A stretch of 64,000 nt of DNA from Phyto melanocephala (taxonomy: Eukaryota > Arthropoda > Insecta > Diptera > Rhinophoridae). Under the pieces are notes generated by a model. That model was given only the letters and a program-made list of their open reading frames with translations. It did no database searches and was not told the origin of the DNA. Position numbers and translations under genes: made by a program. Of the stretch, positions 34,728 through 45,960 are shown in pieces; within the stretch, counting starts at the first letter, position 1; each line of letters starts with the position of its first letter. Where the stretch lies: the NCBI GenBank assembly GCA_941918925.1, contig OW799236.1, positions 17,211,474 to 17,275,473 of the forward strand. The letters are read 5' to 3'.

Positions 34728-35013
34728 TTTATGTCTATATGACTATTTTGATAAGAAATGGATGCTTTAGTAATAGTGGGCGTGGCACCTGCCATATGAA
34801 TTAAATACAAAAATTCGTATATCTGGGAAGGGATAATAGTTAGAGTACCCAAATTTTGCAAGAGACACTTTGACGTCTATATGATTATTTGAATAAGAAT
34901 TGGTTGATTTAGTAATAGTAGGCGTGGCACTTGCAAAATAAATATATTTTTGAACTATAAAATTTTTATTTCATTACGATGGGGGTGGCGAAGCACACCG
35001 GGTATTAGCTAGT
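34728..35013 (+). mobile_element. Helitron 3' portion ending CTAGT
   Basis: Contains 'atagtgggcgtggcacctg' modules and ends GGGGTGGCGAAGCACACC (imperfect stem) then GGGTATTAGCTAGT. A short hairpin a few bases before a CTRRT end is the Helitron 3' signature. A related but differently truncated copy is at 63152-63487. The left boundary lies at the break of the jockey-like relic; the base after CTAGT is G, not the canonical T. Confidence 0.65.
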
Positions 35014-35966
35014 GTATAAATAAAATTGGTTTACACGGCTTAGTTTTTCCGTATTATATGTCAATTATAGAAAAAACTGCCAGTCATTCTCAAGACTTAA
35101 GTGTTATTTGGTGCCGCCTTGAGCTTACTAACCCCCTTATGACACTTGCTATTTTCCGGTCTTTTTAAGATTTTAAAAAATAATGCAAATATGTTATCAT
35201 AGGATATTTTATAAAGAGCAAAGAGTTCAGCCATATTAGGAAAAATTTCAAAACCTCACACTTTTGTGTATTTTAACGATAAAAAGGCACAATCTGTCAA
35301 AAAAAAAATCTAAAAATTCATAGCTTAAAATTGATATTTCCAGCTTAAAACGATAAAGTACTGCTAACTGCTTAGTTTTATACATGATTCTAGCGATTTT
35401 TAGTTAAAGGGCTTAGTTTGCTACAGTTACTTTTTGTCCAATTTGTAGAAGAGGCAAAATTGAAAAGAAATGAAAAACATACATAGTTTTCTCTCTTTAA
35501 CATTTTCTTTTTCACTCTTTCATTCTAAGATTAAAAAAAGATAAAAAATTTAAGCGTCGTAAGTCTTTAAGTAGGCAACGTATTCGCTTCAGTGGACCAA
35601 GTCAATATACTGGATTACTAGAAAGTTTGAAAAATATTGCGTTTTTATCAACGTTTAAAATGAAACTAAAACATTAAATTTACGGTAAATCATTTTTTTT
35701 TTGGCCCAAGTTCATTTATTTTATTATTTTAATTTCCTAAAACATTTTCTAAATTAAATTGAATTGTACTTAATCATTTAAGAATCTTGAAAAACTATTC
35801 CGATATTAGCCGAGTGAAATGCATTTTCGAAACCAGCACTTTTTATCGGTTCACTCATATGTAATTTGAAACTGTATTTATGTTACAATTTAATGAAATT
35901 AGAATTAGAGAATCATAGTACTTATTTTCAAATAAAATAAAAAAAAAGTACAAATAAACTGTTAAT
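35014..35966. other. Noncoding; 45 bp dispersed module at 35795-35845
   Basis: Unremarkable AT-rich DNA apart from 'attccgatattagccgagtg' with 'aaatgcattttcgaaaccag', which recurs near 57238 (inverted) and 62898. Confidence 0.4.
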
Positions 35967-35968
35967 AA

Positions 35969-36890
35969 TGGGTGATTCATGTAGATATACTTTTTTCAAT
36001 GGCATTTTTTTTAACAGATCACGTGTGAGTCGTGCCATGCTGTCATTTTATTTTTGTTTAGTATTGCTTGGCATTTCATAATGGAAAGACTTACGCCTGA
36101 ACAACGTTTACAAATCGTTCAACTTTATTACGAAAACTCACGTTGTGTGAGGAATGTGTTTCGTGCACTTCGCTCAACTTATGGTCAATATAATCGGCCT
36201 ACTGAGCGTACTATTCGCAACACCATCACTCATTTTGAGACCCAGCATTCATTATTGGATAATATTCGACCGAATATACCACGTCCAGCACTCTGTGGGA
36301 TGGTGGAATCATCAGTTAATATTTCTTTTAAAATGATGCCGTTGGGAACGTAACCGTCAATGGCGACCGTAACCGTGCCATGATAACCGACTATTTGATG
36401 CCTGAAATTGAAGCTCGCGATCTCGGCGACATTTGGTTTCAGCAAGACGGCGCCGCTTCCCACACATCGCATCAATTAATATATTTTTTGAGATAACACT
36501 TCGGTGAGCGCATAATCTCAGGTTTTGTACCGGTCGATTGGCCACCAAGATAGTGTGATATCACATCATTAGACTTTTTTCTTTGGGGATATGCAAAGTC
36601 TAAAGCTTATGCGAACAAACCCGCTTCGATTCAGGCCTTGGAGGAAAACATTACGCGTGTCATTCGCCAATTACCACTCAAAATGCTCGAACAAATTATG
36701 GAAAATTGAACTCAACGAATGAACCATCCGCGACGTAGCAACGGCCAACATTTGATAGACATAATCTTCAAAAAATAAATGCCAAAGAATGTTTTTTTCA
36801 AATGATAATAAACATTCCCCATTAAATTTGAATTTTCTGTGTTTTTTATTTCGTTAAAAAAGTAGGGAACCTGAAAATGGATCACGCTCT
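35969..36890 (+). mobile_element. DD41D (rosa-like) mariner element, internally deleted
   Basis: Imperfect inverted ends: 'gggtgattcatgtagatata' with 'cttttttcaa' on the left and, inverted, 'gcgtgatccattttcaggtt' with 'ccctacttttttaa' on the right. The transposase pseudogene is between. Flanking TA is plausible but ambiguous. Confidence 0.7.
36078..36776 (+). pseudogene. DD41D mariner transposase, internal deletion
   Basis: The N-terminal helix-turn-helix region is clear from ATG 36081: MERLTPEQRLQIVQLYYEN, YGQYNRPTERTIRN, LLDNIRPN. At about 36290 the frame jumps to CGMVESSVNISFKMM, equivalent to the GGIIGPFFFEN region, so the stretch with the first catalytic Asp is lost. After a frame change it reads VTVNGDRNRAMITDYLMPEI, then DIWFQQDGAASHTSHQ (second Asp). 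Two stops follow before CDITSLDFFLWGYAKSKAYA (third Asp), with 41 residues between the two. It ends with RRSNGQHLIDIIFKK and TAA at about 36776. The deletion covers nearly the same part as in the 14.8-15.5 kb copy, although the junctions differ. Confidence 0.85.
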
Positions 36891-38226
36891 ATATAATGAA
36901 ATTAAAACAATATTTGTTAGCAAATATAAAAATACATCTCTCATCCTAAATTAAACTTTCTTCTCTTCTATAAATGAATGAATTTGTTGCCTTTAGGATC
37001 TACAAATAAGAAGTAACAGTTGTCACAACGAAAAAGAAATAAATAAAATTTTATTTTTATTTTGATTTTGATTTGTTTCTTGTTTTTTGCTTTCCTGAAA
37101 TTTTTGTGTAGTTGAAATAAGTTGTTTTGCCAAGAGTCCACAGTTATATTTGTTTACAAAATATACAAAAATTTTCATTGCATATTTATAGGGTGTCACA
37201 TAGCAAAACGGCCAAAACGGGGATTATGTTTAAGTTTGGAAAAGTTTTGCAGGCGAACAGATAGACAATCACACACACACACTCAGAAAATGCCAGTTAC
37301 TAACAAACAAAAGAGAAGATTTATTAAATTAATGCCTGAATAGTTCTTGATATTGAATGTACTTGAATTCGAATAGGAAACAAAAGGTGTTTGATTTATT
37401 TTTTTTCAAAATAATCTGAACAGTATATTGATGTATAACTGTAGGTGTTTTGTTGTTTTTGTTATAGGAGAAACGAGGGATTAAATTCTTAAAATTTTGC
37501 CATTTATCAATTTATGGATATTCAATGCCTTCGTATTTGTGTTAACTTTTAACAGGTAAAAGTGAGAAATTTATGCAATTTATTTTTTCAAGGCTAAAAG
37601 GGATAAAAAAAAATCCTTTGTTAATGTCATAAAACTATTGAAAGATTTTCAATCCAATTAACACTTAAAAATAAAATATTTCTTTGTACATTTTATTTTT
37701 GATTGAAAAAGGAAGCAATTAAGTTGATGGAATTAAATTTATGTCTAAAATCGTATTTTTTTTTTTTACTAAATATTCTGTTAAATTTGTTTTTTTTTGT
37801 TTGCAAATGTCTTTTATATTTCTCCATCTGTCTTTTTTTAAGCACCTTAACTGTGCCCTCTCAAAAATTGTGAACAGCACATTTGTTAAATTTCATCCAC
37901 CTCATCTTTATGTTAATAAACCTGTCTGTAGCAAAAAAAAATCATTTAAAAAATTTTATTTAAATTTTCTTTTCATTGATTTAATTGATATTTCAATACG
38001 GACAAGAAAGCAAACACATCTCAACCAATAAATTATAATTTTTTATACCGCAATTTTGTATTTCATAAAAATTTCAATTGTGTTATTTTACTGCGTATAA
38101 AAATGTTAATCAAAAATCACAAAAGGGAAAAATTAACAATAAAGAAACAACAAGTAGAAGCACTGAGCGAATCTCATATACCCTTTACACAGTTATTTGT
38201 TTTATAAAAAAAATATTTTTTAACTA
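36891..38226. other. AT-rich noncoding stretch
   Basis: Short (CA)n at about 37270; T-rich from 37700. No gene recognised. Confidence 0.4.
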
Positions 38227-39372
38227 AGGGGTGTCTCGAAATGCTTTTTTACATTTTTTACAGGGCACTACGCAAACAATTATTATTTAATTAATTTTTT
38301 TGTTCCACTCTGTGATAATTATAAGTGTCAGCAATACTTTGTTAATAAGTTTATTCAAATTATTTAATCCGTATTTAAAATGTTGTCAAATAGAGAAAAA
38401 GTGAGAAAAAATATTGTGGATATTTATAATGAAAATAAACAACTTTCTTACGCTGAAGTTGCGCGACGGGCAAAAGTGTCCAGACAGACTGCCCGTAACG
38501 TTATTTTTAAAATCAAAAAAGACTTGTCTATTAAGCACAAGAAAAGTGGAGGGCCTCGTGGTTTTAGGAATCCTCAAATCGTTAAAAAGGTGAAGGCACT
38601 TTGGAAGCAAAATCCAAACATTTCCATTCGCGATATCGCACGAAGACTAAATATTTCGAAGTCGCTTGTAGAAACGAATAAAGAAAAAAGAAAATTAAAG
38701 AACATTCAAAGTCAAGAAAGCTCCAAACCGAAACGAAAAAGGAACAAAAACGGCAAGAATAAGAGCAAGACAGTTGCTACTTCACAAATTAAATAATTTT
38801 AATGGATGTATTTTAATGGACGATGAAACCTATTGTAAGGCTGACTATTCAGAGCTTCCTGGTCAGGGTTTTTATGTTTCTAATAAAAGAGATGTGAGAA
38901 AAGATGTTTCTAATAAAAAGATTTCAAAATTCGCCAAAAAATATATGATATGGCAAGGGAAAACTTCAAAGGCAATCATTGTGAATCGTACAATGAACAG
39001 CCAATTTTATATTAATGAGTGCCTGAAAAAGGCTGTATTGCCATTATACAGAAGCCACAATATATATACCTCCACTGATTTGGCCCGACTTGGCAAGCTG
39101 CCACTACAGCAAAGACGTCCTTGAGTGGTATGAGGCCAACAAAATAAATTTTGTACCGAAAAACATGAATCCACCTAATTGTCCAGAGCTAAGGCCTATT
39201 GAATGCTATGGGCTATAATTAAGCAGTACCTAAGAACAAAGTTCAAAGCTTAGTTTTTTGTATAATAAAGTTTAGAAATTTTTTTCCATAACGCCAATAA
39301 AATGTATTTTTTTTTGTAGAACTAGATTTGGGAGACATTTGAAAATGTAAAAAAGCATTTCGAGACACTTCT
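38227..39372 (+). mobile_element. DD37E Tc1/mariner element, nearly complete
   Basis: Perfect 27 bp inverted repeats start GTGTCTCGAAATGCTTTTTT (38231-38257 and 39342-39368). A further four imperfect bases (AGGG and AGAA) lie outside them, with TA on both sides (38225-38226 and 39373-39374). At 1146 bp with a single transposase gene this is near the normal size for the group. Only frameshifts disable it. Confidence 0.85.
38380..39253 (+). pseudogene. DD37E Tc1/mariner transposase, frameshifted
   Basis: From ATG 38380, 97 residues form a two-part helix-turn-helix DNA-binding domain (YAEVARRAKVSRQTARNVIF and ISIRDIARRLNISKSLV). A frameshift in the A-rich stretch near 38680 moves the reading to RQLLLHKLNNFNGCILMDDE, with the first catalytic Asp in MDDETY. 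Next come GQGFYVSNKRDVR, KKYMIWQGKTSKAIIVN and NECLKKAVLPL. A second shift near 39070 leads to WPDLASCHYSKDVLEWYEAN (second Asp) and NFVPKNMNPPNCPELRPIE (catalytic Glu); 37 residues lie between them. The C-terminus IIKQYLRTKFKA needs one more shift and stops at 39251. All three catalytic residues and both DNA-binding helices are therefore present, which is unusual in this window. DD37E elements were first known from mosquitoes; finer placement is not possible by eye. Confidence 0.85.
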
Positions 39373-39374
39373 TA

Positions 39375-40241
39375 TATCTTTGAGTTTTATAAACCTTCTG
39401 GACTATGTATCACTATCAAGGATATGTTTTTCATATATTTTATATACATCTAAGAAGCAGTCTATAATTTTATCTGGGGGCTGGGCTAAATAGTTTTTTA
39501 TTTGAAAAATAGGATAGAAAAACAAAGTACATACTAGTAGTTTTTTGCTTATATTTCAGTAATTCAAGAGCATAACTACCCAGCAAAAACTGGGTAATGA
39601 ATTGCTCTTACTAAACAACATACTTTTCAATGACTATTACATATCGTCTGTCTTACGAAGTAGTATTTTAGTAATGACTTTGTTTATAATGTGATGCATA
39701 AGTACCTATTTTTAGACATTTTTAATTAAATACACACACAATGCATTTCTTATTGCGAAATTTGTTAGATGTCATTCAAGTACATAACTTTTAATAATTC
39801 TCATTTCGTTTAAGACACTTAGAGTATAAGTTATAATGTTTTGGTAAAGCAGTTTGTTGAACGGGGTGAACATACTTTTGTACTCTTGAATTTAAATACA
39901 ATTTGTATGCATTCGCTCCTTTTTTTGAATTACTGTGTATCATTTAAATATTTGAATTTGTATAAATTATGATCAATATTCCCATCTCTGCATGTCATAT
40001 TCTTTATATTTGTAACGAGTTATAAATAACGAGTCTTTTGGTCGAAAGCGGCAAGTTTATGAAGTTTATTCGTTGGATTATTAACTTGCAACGTTCAACC
40101 AGGCCAGACGTTTTAACCAAAGGACTCATCAAAAGGATCTCTCCATTTTTGCACACATAAGAATTTAATAAAAAAATGTAAGTTGTTTGAAACAAATCTT
40201 GAAACAAAAATTGAAAACAAAATTTAAAAAAAAACTAAAAA
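39375..40241. other. Noncoding; CCCAGCAAAAACTGGG hairpin at 39590
   Basis: No gene recognised. 'acccagcaaaaactgggt' near 39590 is mirrored by 'tttttttgctgggttatag' near 43820, which may mark outer ends of the foldback described next. Confidence 0.4.
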
Positions 40242-40450
40242 AACATTATATTCAAAAGCATTATAAATTAAAAATAATCATTAAATAATAGGTGAGACAA
40301 CAGTATGATTAGAAAACAATCATGATATGATTTTTTTAATAATAATTTGATTTTAATTGCCCTTCTTCTTGCCGAATAAATTTTTATTGTTTTAAAAGTT
40401 TGAGATGTCAAAAAAATTGAAGTAACTTGAAAATAAACAAGAAAATTTTT

Positions 40451-41245
40451 AACAAGTAAAAGTGCTATATTCGGCCGTGCCGAATCTTATATACCCTTCA
40501 CAACGTGTAGTCATGCAATAACAATTGTTTGTATCACCATTCATCTCATATGAAATACGAACATACATATACAAAACAACCCATTGCAGAATTATAAATT
40601 GAGTTTACGTATAAATGTTTAAAAAAAAAAAATTTATTAAAACAAAAAAAAAACAATAAAAAAATTAAAAAAAAAATTTTTTTTTAAAAATTAAAAAAAT
40701 TAAAAAAATAAAAATATAAATAATATATAATATAAAAAAAAAATTTTTTTGGCTCAGCTGGGATTCGATGCCACGTTTACTCTAACCAGTATATATGTAT
40801 GTTGTTGTTGTAATTGTGAAACAAACGAGGTGGTCGTGGTTTTTTGCTCATATCTCAGAAAGTTATAGGGCGATTGTGCTGAATTTCAATAGAGATTCAT
40901 TCCCGGATATTTCCAAAAGATTGATACCATACTCAGGGCATTCGAACGTGATCGAAATTTGAAAATTCTTATTAGAATCTCTATACCTAAAGCACAGCGA
41001 ACTCGATCGTTCGAGTAAAATTTCGATCGATATCGAATGCCGTAATTCGGCCCCAGATCTGAGGAACATATAGTTGCTTCTTAAAAGTTGATTTCAACTA
41101 ACACACGGACAGACGGTCAGGGCTTAATCGACTCCTTTATTCATAAGCTTTCAGAAAATATATACTTTATGGGGTCGTAAATGAAAATTGTAGAAATTTC
41201 ACACGGAATGACAAACCTTGTGCACCCCAGGTGAAGGGTATAAAA
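40451..41245 (-). mobile_element. DINE/Helentron-like element inserted in the foldback arm
   Basis: Reverse orientation: begins 'aacaagtaaaagtgctatat', then the perfect stem ATTCGGC-CGT-GCCGAAT, 'tatatacccttcacaacg', 'ggctcagctgggattcgatg', 'ccacgtttactctaaccagt', inverted GTCCGTCTGT and CCATAAAGTATA, and ends 'ccccaggtgaagggtataaaa'. The right arm of the foldback lacks it, which dates the insertion after the arms formed. It carries a MITE at 40937-41053. Confidence 0.8.
40937..41053. mobile_element. ACGGCATTCGA-family MITE nested in the DINE copy
   Basis: Left end GGCATTCGAACGTGATCGAA (terminal bases lost) and right end 'tatcgaatgccgtaattcgg' then CCC. CAG lies on both sides (40934-40936 and 41054-41056), and the uninterrupted site is visible in the DINE copy at 56380-56400 as CAGATCTG next to 'tgtatggtatcaa' (inverted). 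Close to the 14506 MITE throughout. Confidence 0.75.
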
Positions 41246-43207
41246 AGTATTGGTATACAAATTGCCATTGAAAAGATTTAGTAAATCATTTTATGCAACT
41301 AACAGCTCAAGACAATAATTTGCCATGAAAAAAGCAAAGACTGTCGCCTTCAACTGTAGTCATATATATTGTTATTGCATTATGCTTCAGTTAAACATAA
41401 TAATGGTAATTGGCAACCATTGTATGTTTTAACCACAATCATACAATTCAATCATAGTATGTTGCTCTTCGATTATGGTAACCCCAACCATATTTTTTCT
41501 TTGCGTGTACCCATCGCTCTTCACCAAGAACACCTTAAATGTTTTGTTTTTTTTTTTTCTTTCCAAAAACCACATTTAAATTTTTTTCGTATAATTATTT
41601 TCTACACAAATATTTTTCTTAAATTTGATTTACTTTCTATTAATTTTACTATTTGTTTATTTTTTTTTTAGAATTTTTTTCAATCAATATTTGTTTATTT
41701 TGAAACAAAAACAAATAGAAAATTGTATAAACAACAACAAAAACCAAAAATCATACATTATGAACAATTTAGTAATGAAAATAACAAAAAATTAAAAAAA
41801 ACAGCATTTAATGCTTTAGACTCGAAATATGGAAAGATAACAAAATGTAAATTTTGAAAACAAACGCGAGATGAAATGAAAATCTTTGTGGAATTATTTT
41901 AAATGGAAATCAAATGTTTTTGTTTTTATTGCTGCTGCTGTTACCATTTCGGTTATTATTGCTGATGTTAGTGATGATTATGGACCTGTGTTTGTTTATT
42001 ACTTTTGTAATAGCCAATAAAAACATACACATATTTGCTATCAAAAATATATAAACAAACTCCTTAGATACAACAATCAGTGCAGGTAGGAACTAACACT
42101 TGGTCACTTGGTCAGGCTATGTTACATATGTATGTACCTCACTATTCACATTAAATATTGAACTTGACATTTGCAAGGTGAAATAACAGAAACACCTCTG
42201 GTAGTCACAAGCCAATTCCATTTTAGTGTGTTATAAAAACAACAAAATAAAAACTAACAATAAACATAATGTTTTTTAATGTGAAAATGTTTTTACAACA
42301 TAAAAACTAAGCAAAACATAACAGGATTTATTTTTTATTTAGAAAAATTGATTTAAATTTTATTGGGGGGTCAAAGAAAACTATTTTAAACTAAAAATAA
42401 ATAAGTTTTTCTTTTTAATTAAATTAAATTATTTTAAAATTTTAATGTAGAGAAACCACAATTGCAAAATAATAAAAATTATGTTCAGAAGTTAATGGTT
42501 GATTTTTAAACCAGCTATTAGTTATAATGTAGATTTTTTCTAAATATTTTTACACTAAAAGGTAAATTTGATTGAGGATAATAGATAAATGAAAATCGTT
42601 ATTTTTAAGAAATCTCTCAGATATTGTCTTTAGAAGCTTTCTATTGAAAATTATAAAAAATACAAAAGAAACTGTATGTATTTGAATGAAAAACAAACAA
42701 AAGAAATTTTAATTTTTAATAACTACCCACACGCAAACAAAAAATATGGTTGTGGTAACCATATTCGAAGAGCAACATACTATGATTGAATTGTATGATT
42801 ACGGTTAAAACATATAATAGTTACCAGTTATCATTATTATGTTTAATTAAAGTATCATTCAATAATCATATATATGGCTGCAATTGAAATCGACAATCTT
42901 TGCTTTTTACGGCAAAATATTGTCTTGTGCTGTAACATACACATATTGATTGTACTTACCAATTTAATTGCAATTTTTATATCAATATTTTTTTACATTT
43001 TCTAGTTTTTTTTTTCTTTAATTTTTGTTAATTTTTTTTACATCTCAAACTTTTAAAATAATAAAAATTCATTCAGCAAGAAGGAGAACAGTAGAAATCA
43101 TATTATTATTACTAAAAATCATAGCTTGATTAATTTGTAATCATACTGTTGTCTCACCTATTATTTAATGATTATTTGTAATTTTTAATGCTTTTGAATA
43201 TAATGTT

Positions 43208-43855
43208 ATTTTTGTCAAATTAATTTTAATAAATCATACTATTTTTAAATGAGAATCATTTTGAAATTTTTACGAAAAGTAAACATACAATTCAAACAAA
43301 TGCTTGATTATGGTGACAAAATATATGATGAATTGATACAAAAAAACCTATTACTTGTTTTTGACAACCAAATATTGTTATAGAAACTATAATATGACCG
43401 TCGTGATCATGTCGTAACAATCATGCGTACAGCAAAAACAAGACATGCAAAAGAAATAGTGAATGCATGAGTTGCAGCCATGATAGAGTGGTTCAAGTTA
43501 GCTGAAACATGCATGATTTAAACATCAACGTATAATTGAAGAGTATGTGTTTATATAAATAAATAAATTAATAAAATCATTTCATTATAATAAGTGCAAA
43601 GAATATAGTAGATGAAATGAAACCCAAGGTTCATCAGTTAATTAACGTTTGTTTACATAAATTGTTTTAGATATTTTGCAAGCATTTGCATGTTTTGAAA
43701 GCGCTTTATTAATGGCTTACTATTTTGGATGTGGAGAAGGCATTCTTTATGCCTTTTCTTGCACTTTTGAATTAGAATTCATGAAAAATTTTATTCACAT
43801 TGATATAGTGCAACATTTTTTTGCTGGGTTATAGTAATTTTTTTTAATCTTAATT
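43208..43855. other. AT-rich noncoding stretch
   Basis: No gene or repeat recognised except the GCTGGG motif at about 43825. Confidence 0.4.
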
Positions 43856-45960
43856 AAAATTCTTCAGAAATTTTTTTTTTATGTAAGTATTACATATCAA
43901 TAAAAAATTTGTTTAAAGAAAAAGCATCGATATTAATTTTTTTGTATAGATAAATTATCTTTAACAAAGTTTTAAAGAAATTTAAAAAAAATTTTGTTTT
44001 GTTTAAAAAAAGTTAACTTTAAAACTTTTGTAAGAAAATAATTTAAATAAAAAATTTGTTTACATAAAAATTTTACAAAATATCGACATTAAATTTCTGT
44101 TAAAAAATTAGAAACTAAAAGCGACGAATCTTTTTTTAATGAAAAATATATTAATAAAATTTTTATTTATAGAAAAATTTGTTGTAAAATTTTTTTGCAT
44201 AAATATCGTTAATAAAATGTTTGTACCGAAAAACTAACGGTTAAAAAGATTTTTGTAAAAAAGTTTTTGATTAAATCAACGATATTAAATTTCAGTAAAA
44301 AAAATATTATTAAAATAACGAATTTAAACATACATACATAGATCATCGATTTGAAATTTTTTATTGAAAAATGATGGATAAAAAATTTTTTCAGTAAAAA
44401 AAATTTGGACAAAAAATTTGTTATAGAAAAAATTAGGAAAAAACATTTTTTATAGAAAAAACTTGGACGAAAAATTTTTTATAGAAAAAAAATTGGACCA
44501 AAAATTTTTTATAGAAAAAATTTAGACAAAAAAAATTTTTATATAAAAAAATTATATCAAAATAGTTTATAGAAAAAATTTCGACAAAAAATTTTTAAAG
44601 AAAAAAATTGGATCAAAATTATTTTATAGAAAAAATTTGGACAAAAAAATTTTTTATAGAAAAAATTTAGACAAAAAATTTTTTATAGAAAAAATTTCGA
44701 CAAAAATGTTTCTTAGAAAAAATTTTGGCAAAAAATGTTTCTTAGAAAAAATTTAGACAAAAAATTTTTTATAGAAAAAAGGTTGGACGAAAAATTTTTT
44801 ATAGAAAAAAATTGGACCAAAAATTTTTTATAGAAAAAATTTAGACAAAAAATTTTTCATAAAAAAAATTTCGACAAAAAATGTTCTTTACAAAAAATTT
44901 TGACAAACAATTTTTTATAGAAAAAATTTGGACAAAAAATGTTTCTTAAAAAAATTTGGACAAAAAATGTTTCTTAGAAAAAAATTTGAAATAAAAATTT
45001 TTCAATAGAGAAAAAATGGACAAAATGATTCTATAGAAAAAAATTAGCCAAAATAAGTTTTTTAAAGCAAAAATTTGGATAAAGAAAAGTAAAGTAAAAA
45101 AATTTTCTAAAAAAAAACTTTTGCCAATAGAAAAAGTTTGGATAGGAAATTTTTCTATAGAAAAAAAATTGGGACAAAAAATATTTCAATTGAAAAAATT
45201 TGGACAAAAAATTTTCCTACAGAAAAAAATTTGGACACAGAATTTTTCTATAGAAAAAACAATTTGGACAAATAATTTTTCTATAGAAAAAAAATTGGAC
45301 AAATAATTTTTCTATAGAAAAAAATTTGAATGGTAATAATATATGGTATATTGTGACAAAATTTTTTTTCTATAGAAAATGATGAAAAAAAACTTTATAA
45401 ATAAGAAGATTATTGAATAAGAAAATGTTGAATAAACAATTTACTAAAAAAGAAATTTTTGTAGAAAGAAGTTATTTCAGATAACAAATAATCGATAGAT
45501 AAGTTATTATTAAAACATGTTTGCATGAAAAAATTATCACTATCAATTATTTCTACACAAAAATGCTGGATAATAACAATGTTATGTAGAAAAATATTAA
45601 AAAAATAAAAAATAATATTTTTTAACAAAAATTTTTTTGGAGGAAAATTATTACATAAAATTTTTTATAACAAAAAGATTTTGCTGTAAGAAATTATCCA
45701 TCAAATACTCCTGCAACAAATTTTGATATAAGTAAATTTATCTATTGAAAAATTTAAAAAAACACAATTCTTTTTATATAAAACCTAAAAAAATTTAATT
45801 CTTTTCTATAAAAAATAATGATAAATCAAATTTTCTACAGAAATATTATCTATTGTAACATTTTTTTTGTAGAAAATTTATCGAAAACCTATTATTATAA
45901 AAAAATGTAATCAACATGTTTTGAAAGAAAACCATTATTAAAAGAATTTGTCAATAAAAA
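43856..45960. repeat. Long minisatellite array (TTTTATAGAAAAAATTTGGAC type)
   Basis: The core 44400-45340 has about thirty units of 27-31 bp: 'aatttggacaaaaaa' alternating with 'attttttatagaaaaa'. Flanks are progressively degenerate. Units grade from 'ttttatag' on the left to 'ttctatag' on the right, as expected from local spread of variants. Frames at 44209, 45121 and 45410 are translations of the repeat. Confidence 0.8.

Larger units (their letters stand above)
40242..43207. mobile_element. Foldback with ~480 bp arms and 1.2 kb spacer
   Basis: Left arm 40242-41510 (an 800 bp insertion, 40451-41245, removed) is the reverse complement of right arm 42727-43207 at high identity over its whole length. 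Landmarks in both: 'aggtgagacaacagtatgat', 'aaaagtttgagatgt', 'catacaattcaatcatagta', 'tgttgctcttcga' and 'aaccatattttt'. The spacer 41511-42726 has no coding signature. CCCAGCAAAAA motifs outside (39590 and 43820) may be the true termini, making an element of about 4.2 kb, but sequence between them and the arms is not inverted. Confidence 0.7.

Noticed and set aside
39590..43830. A single 4.2 kb transposon bounded by CCCAGCAAAAA
   Set aside because: The outer motifs mirror each other, but flanking duplications are not seen and sequence between them and the foldback arms is not inverted; kept only as a possibility.
44400..45340. CRISPR array
   Set aside because: Repeats are contiguous and degenerate with no unique spacers; organism is eukaryotic.
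45121..45628. Open frames in the 44-46 kb array
   Set aside because: Low-complexity translations of the TTTATAGAAAAA repeat.
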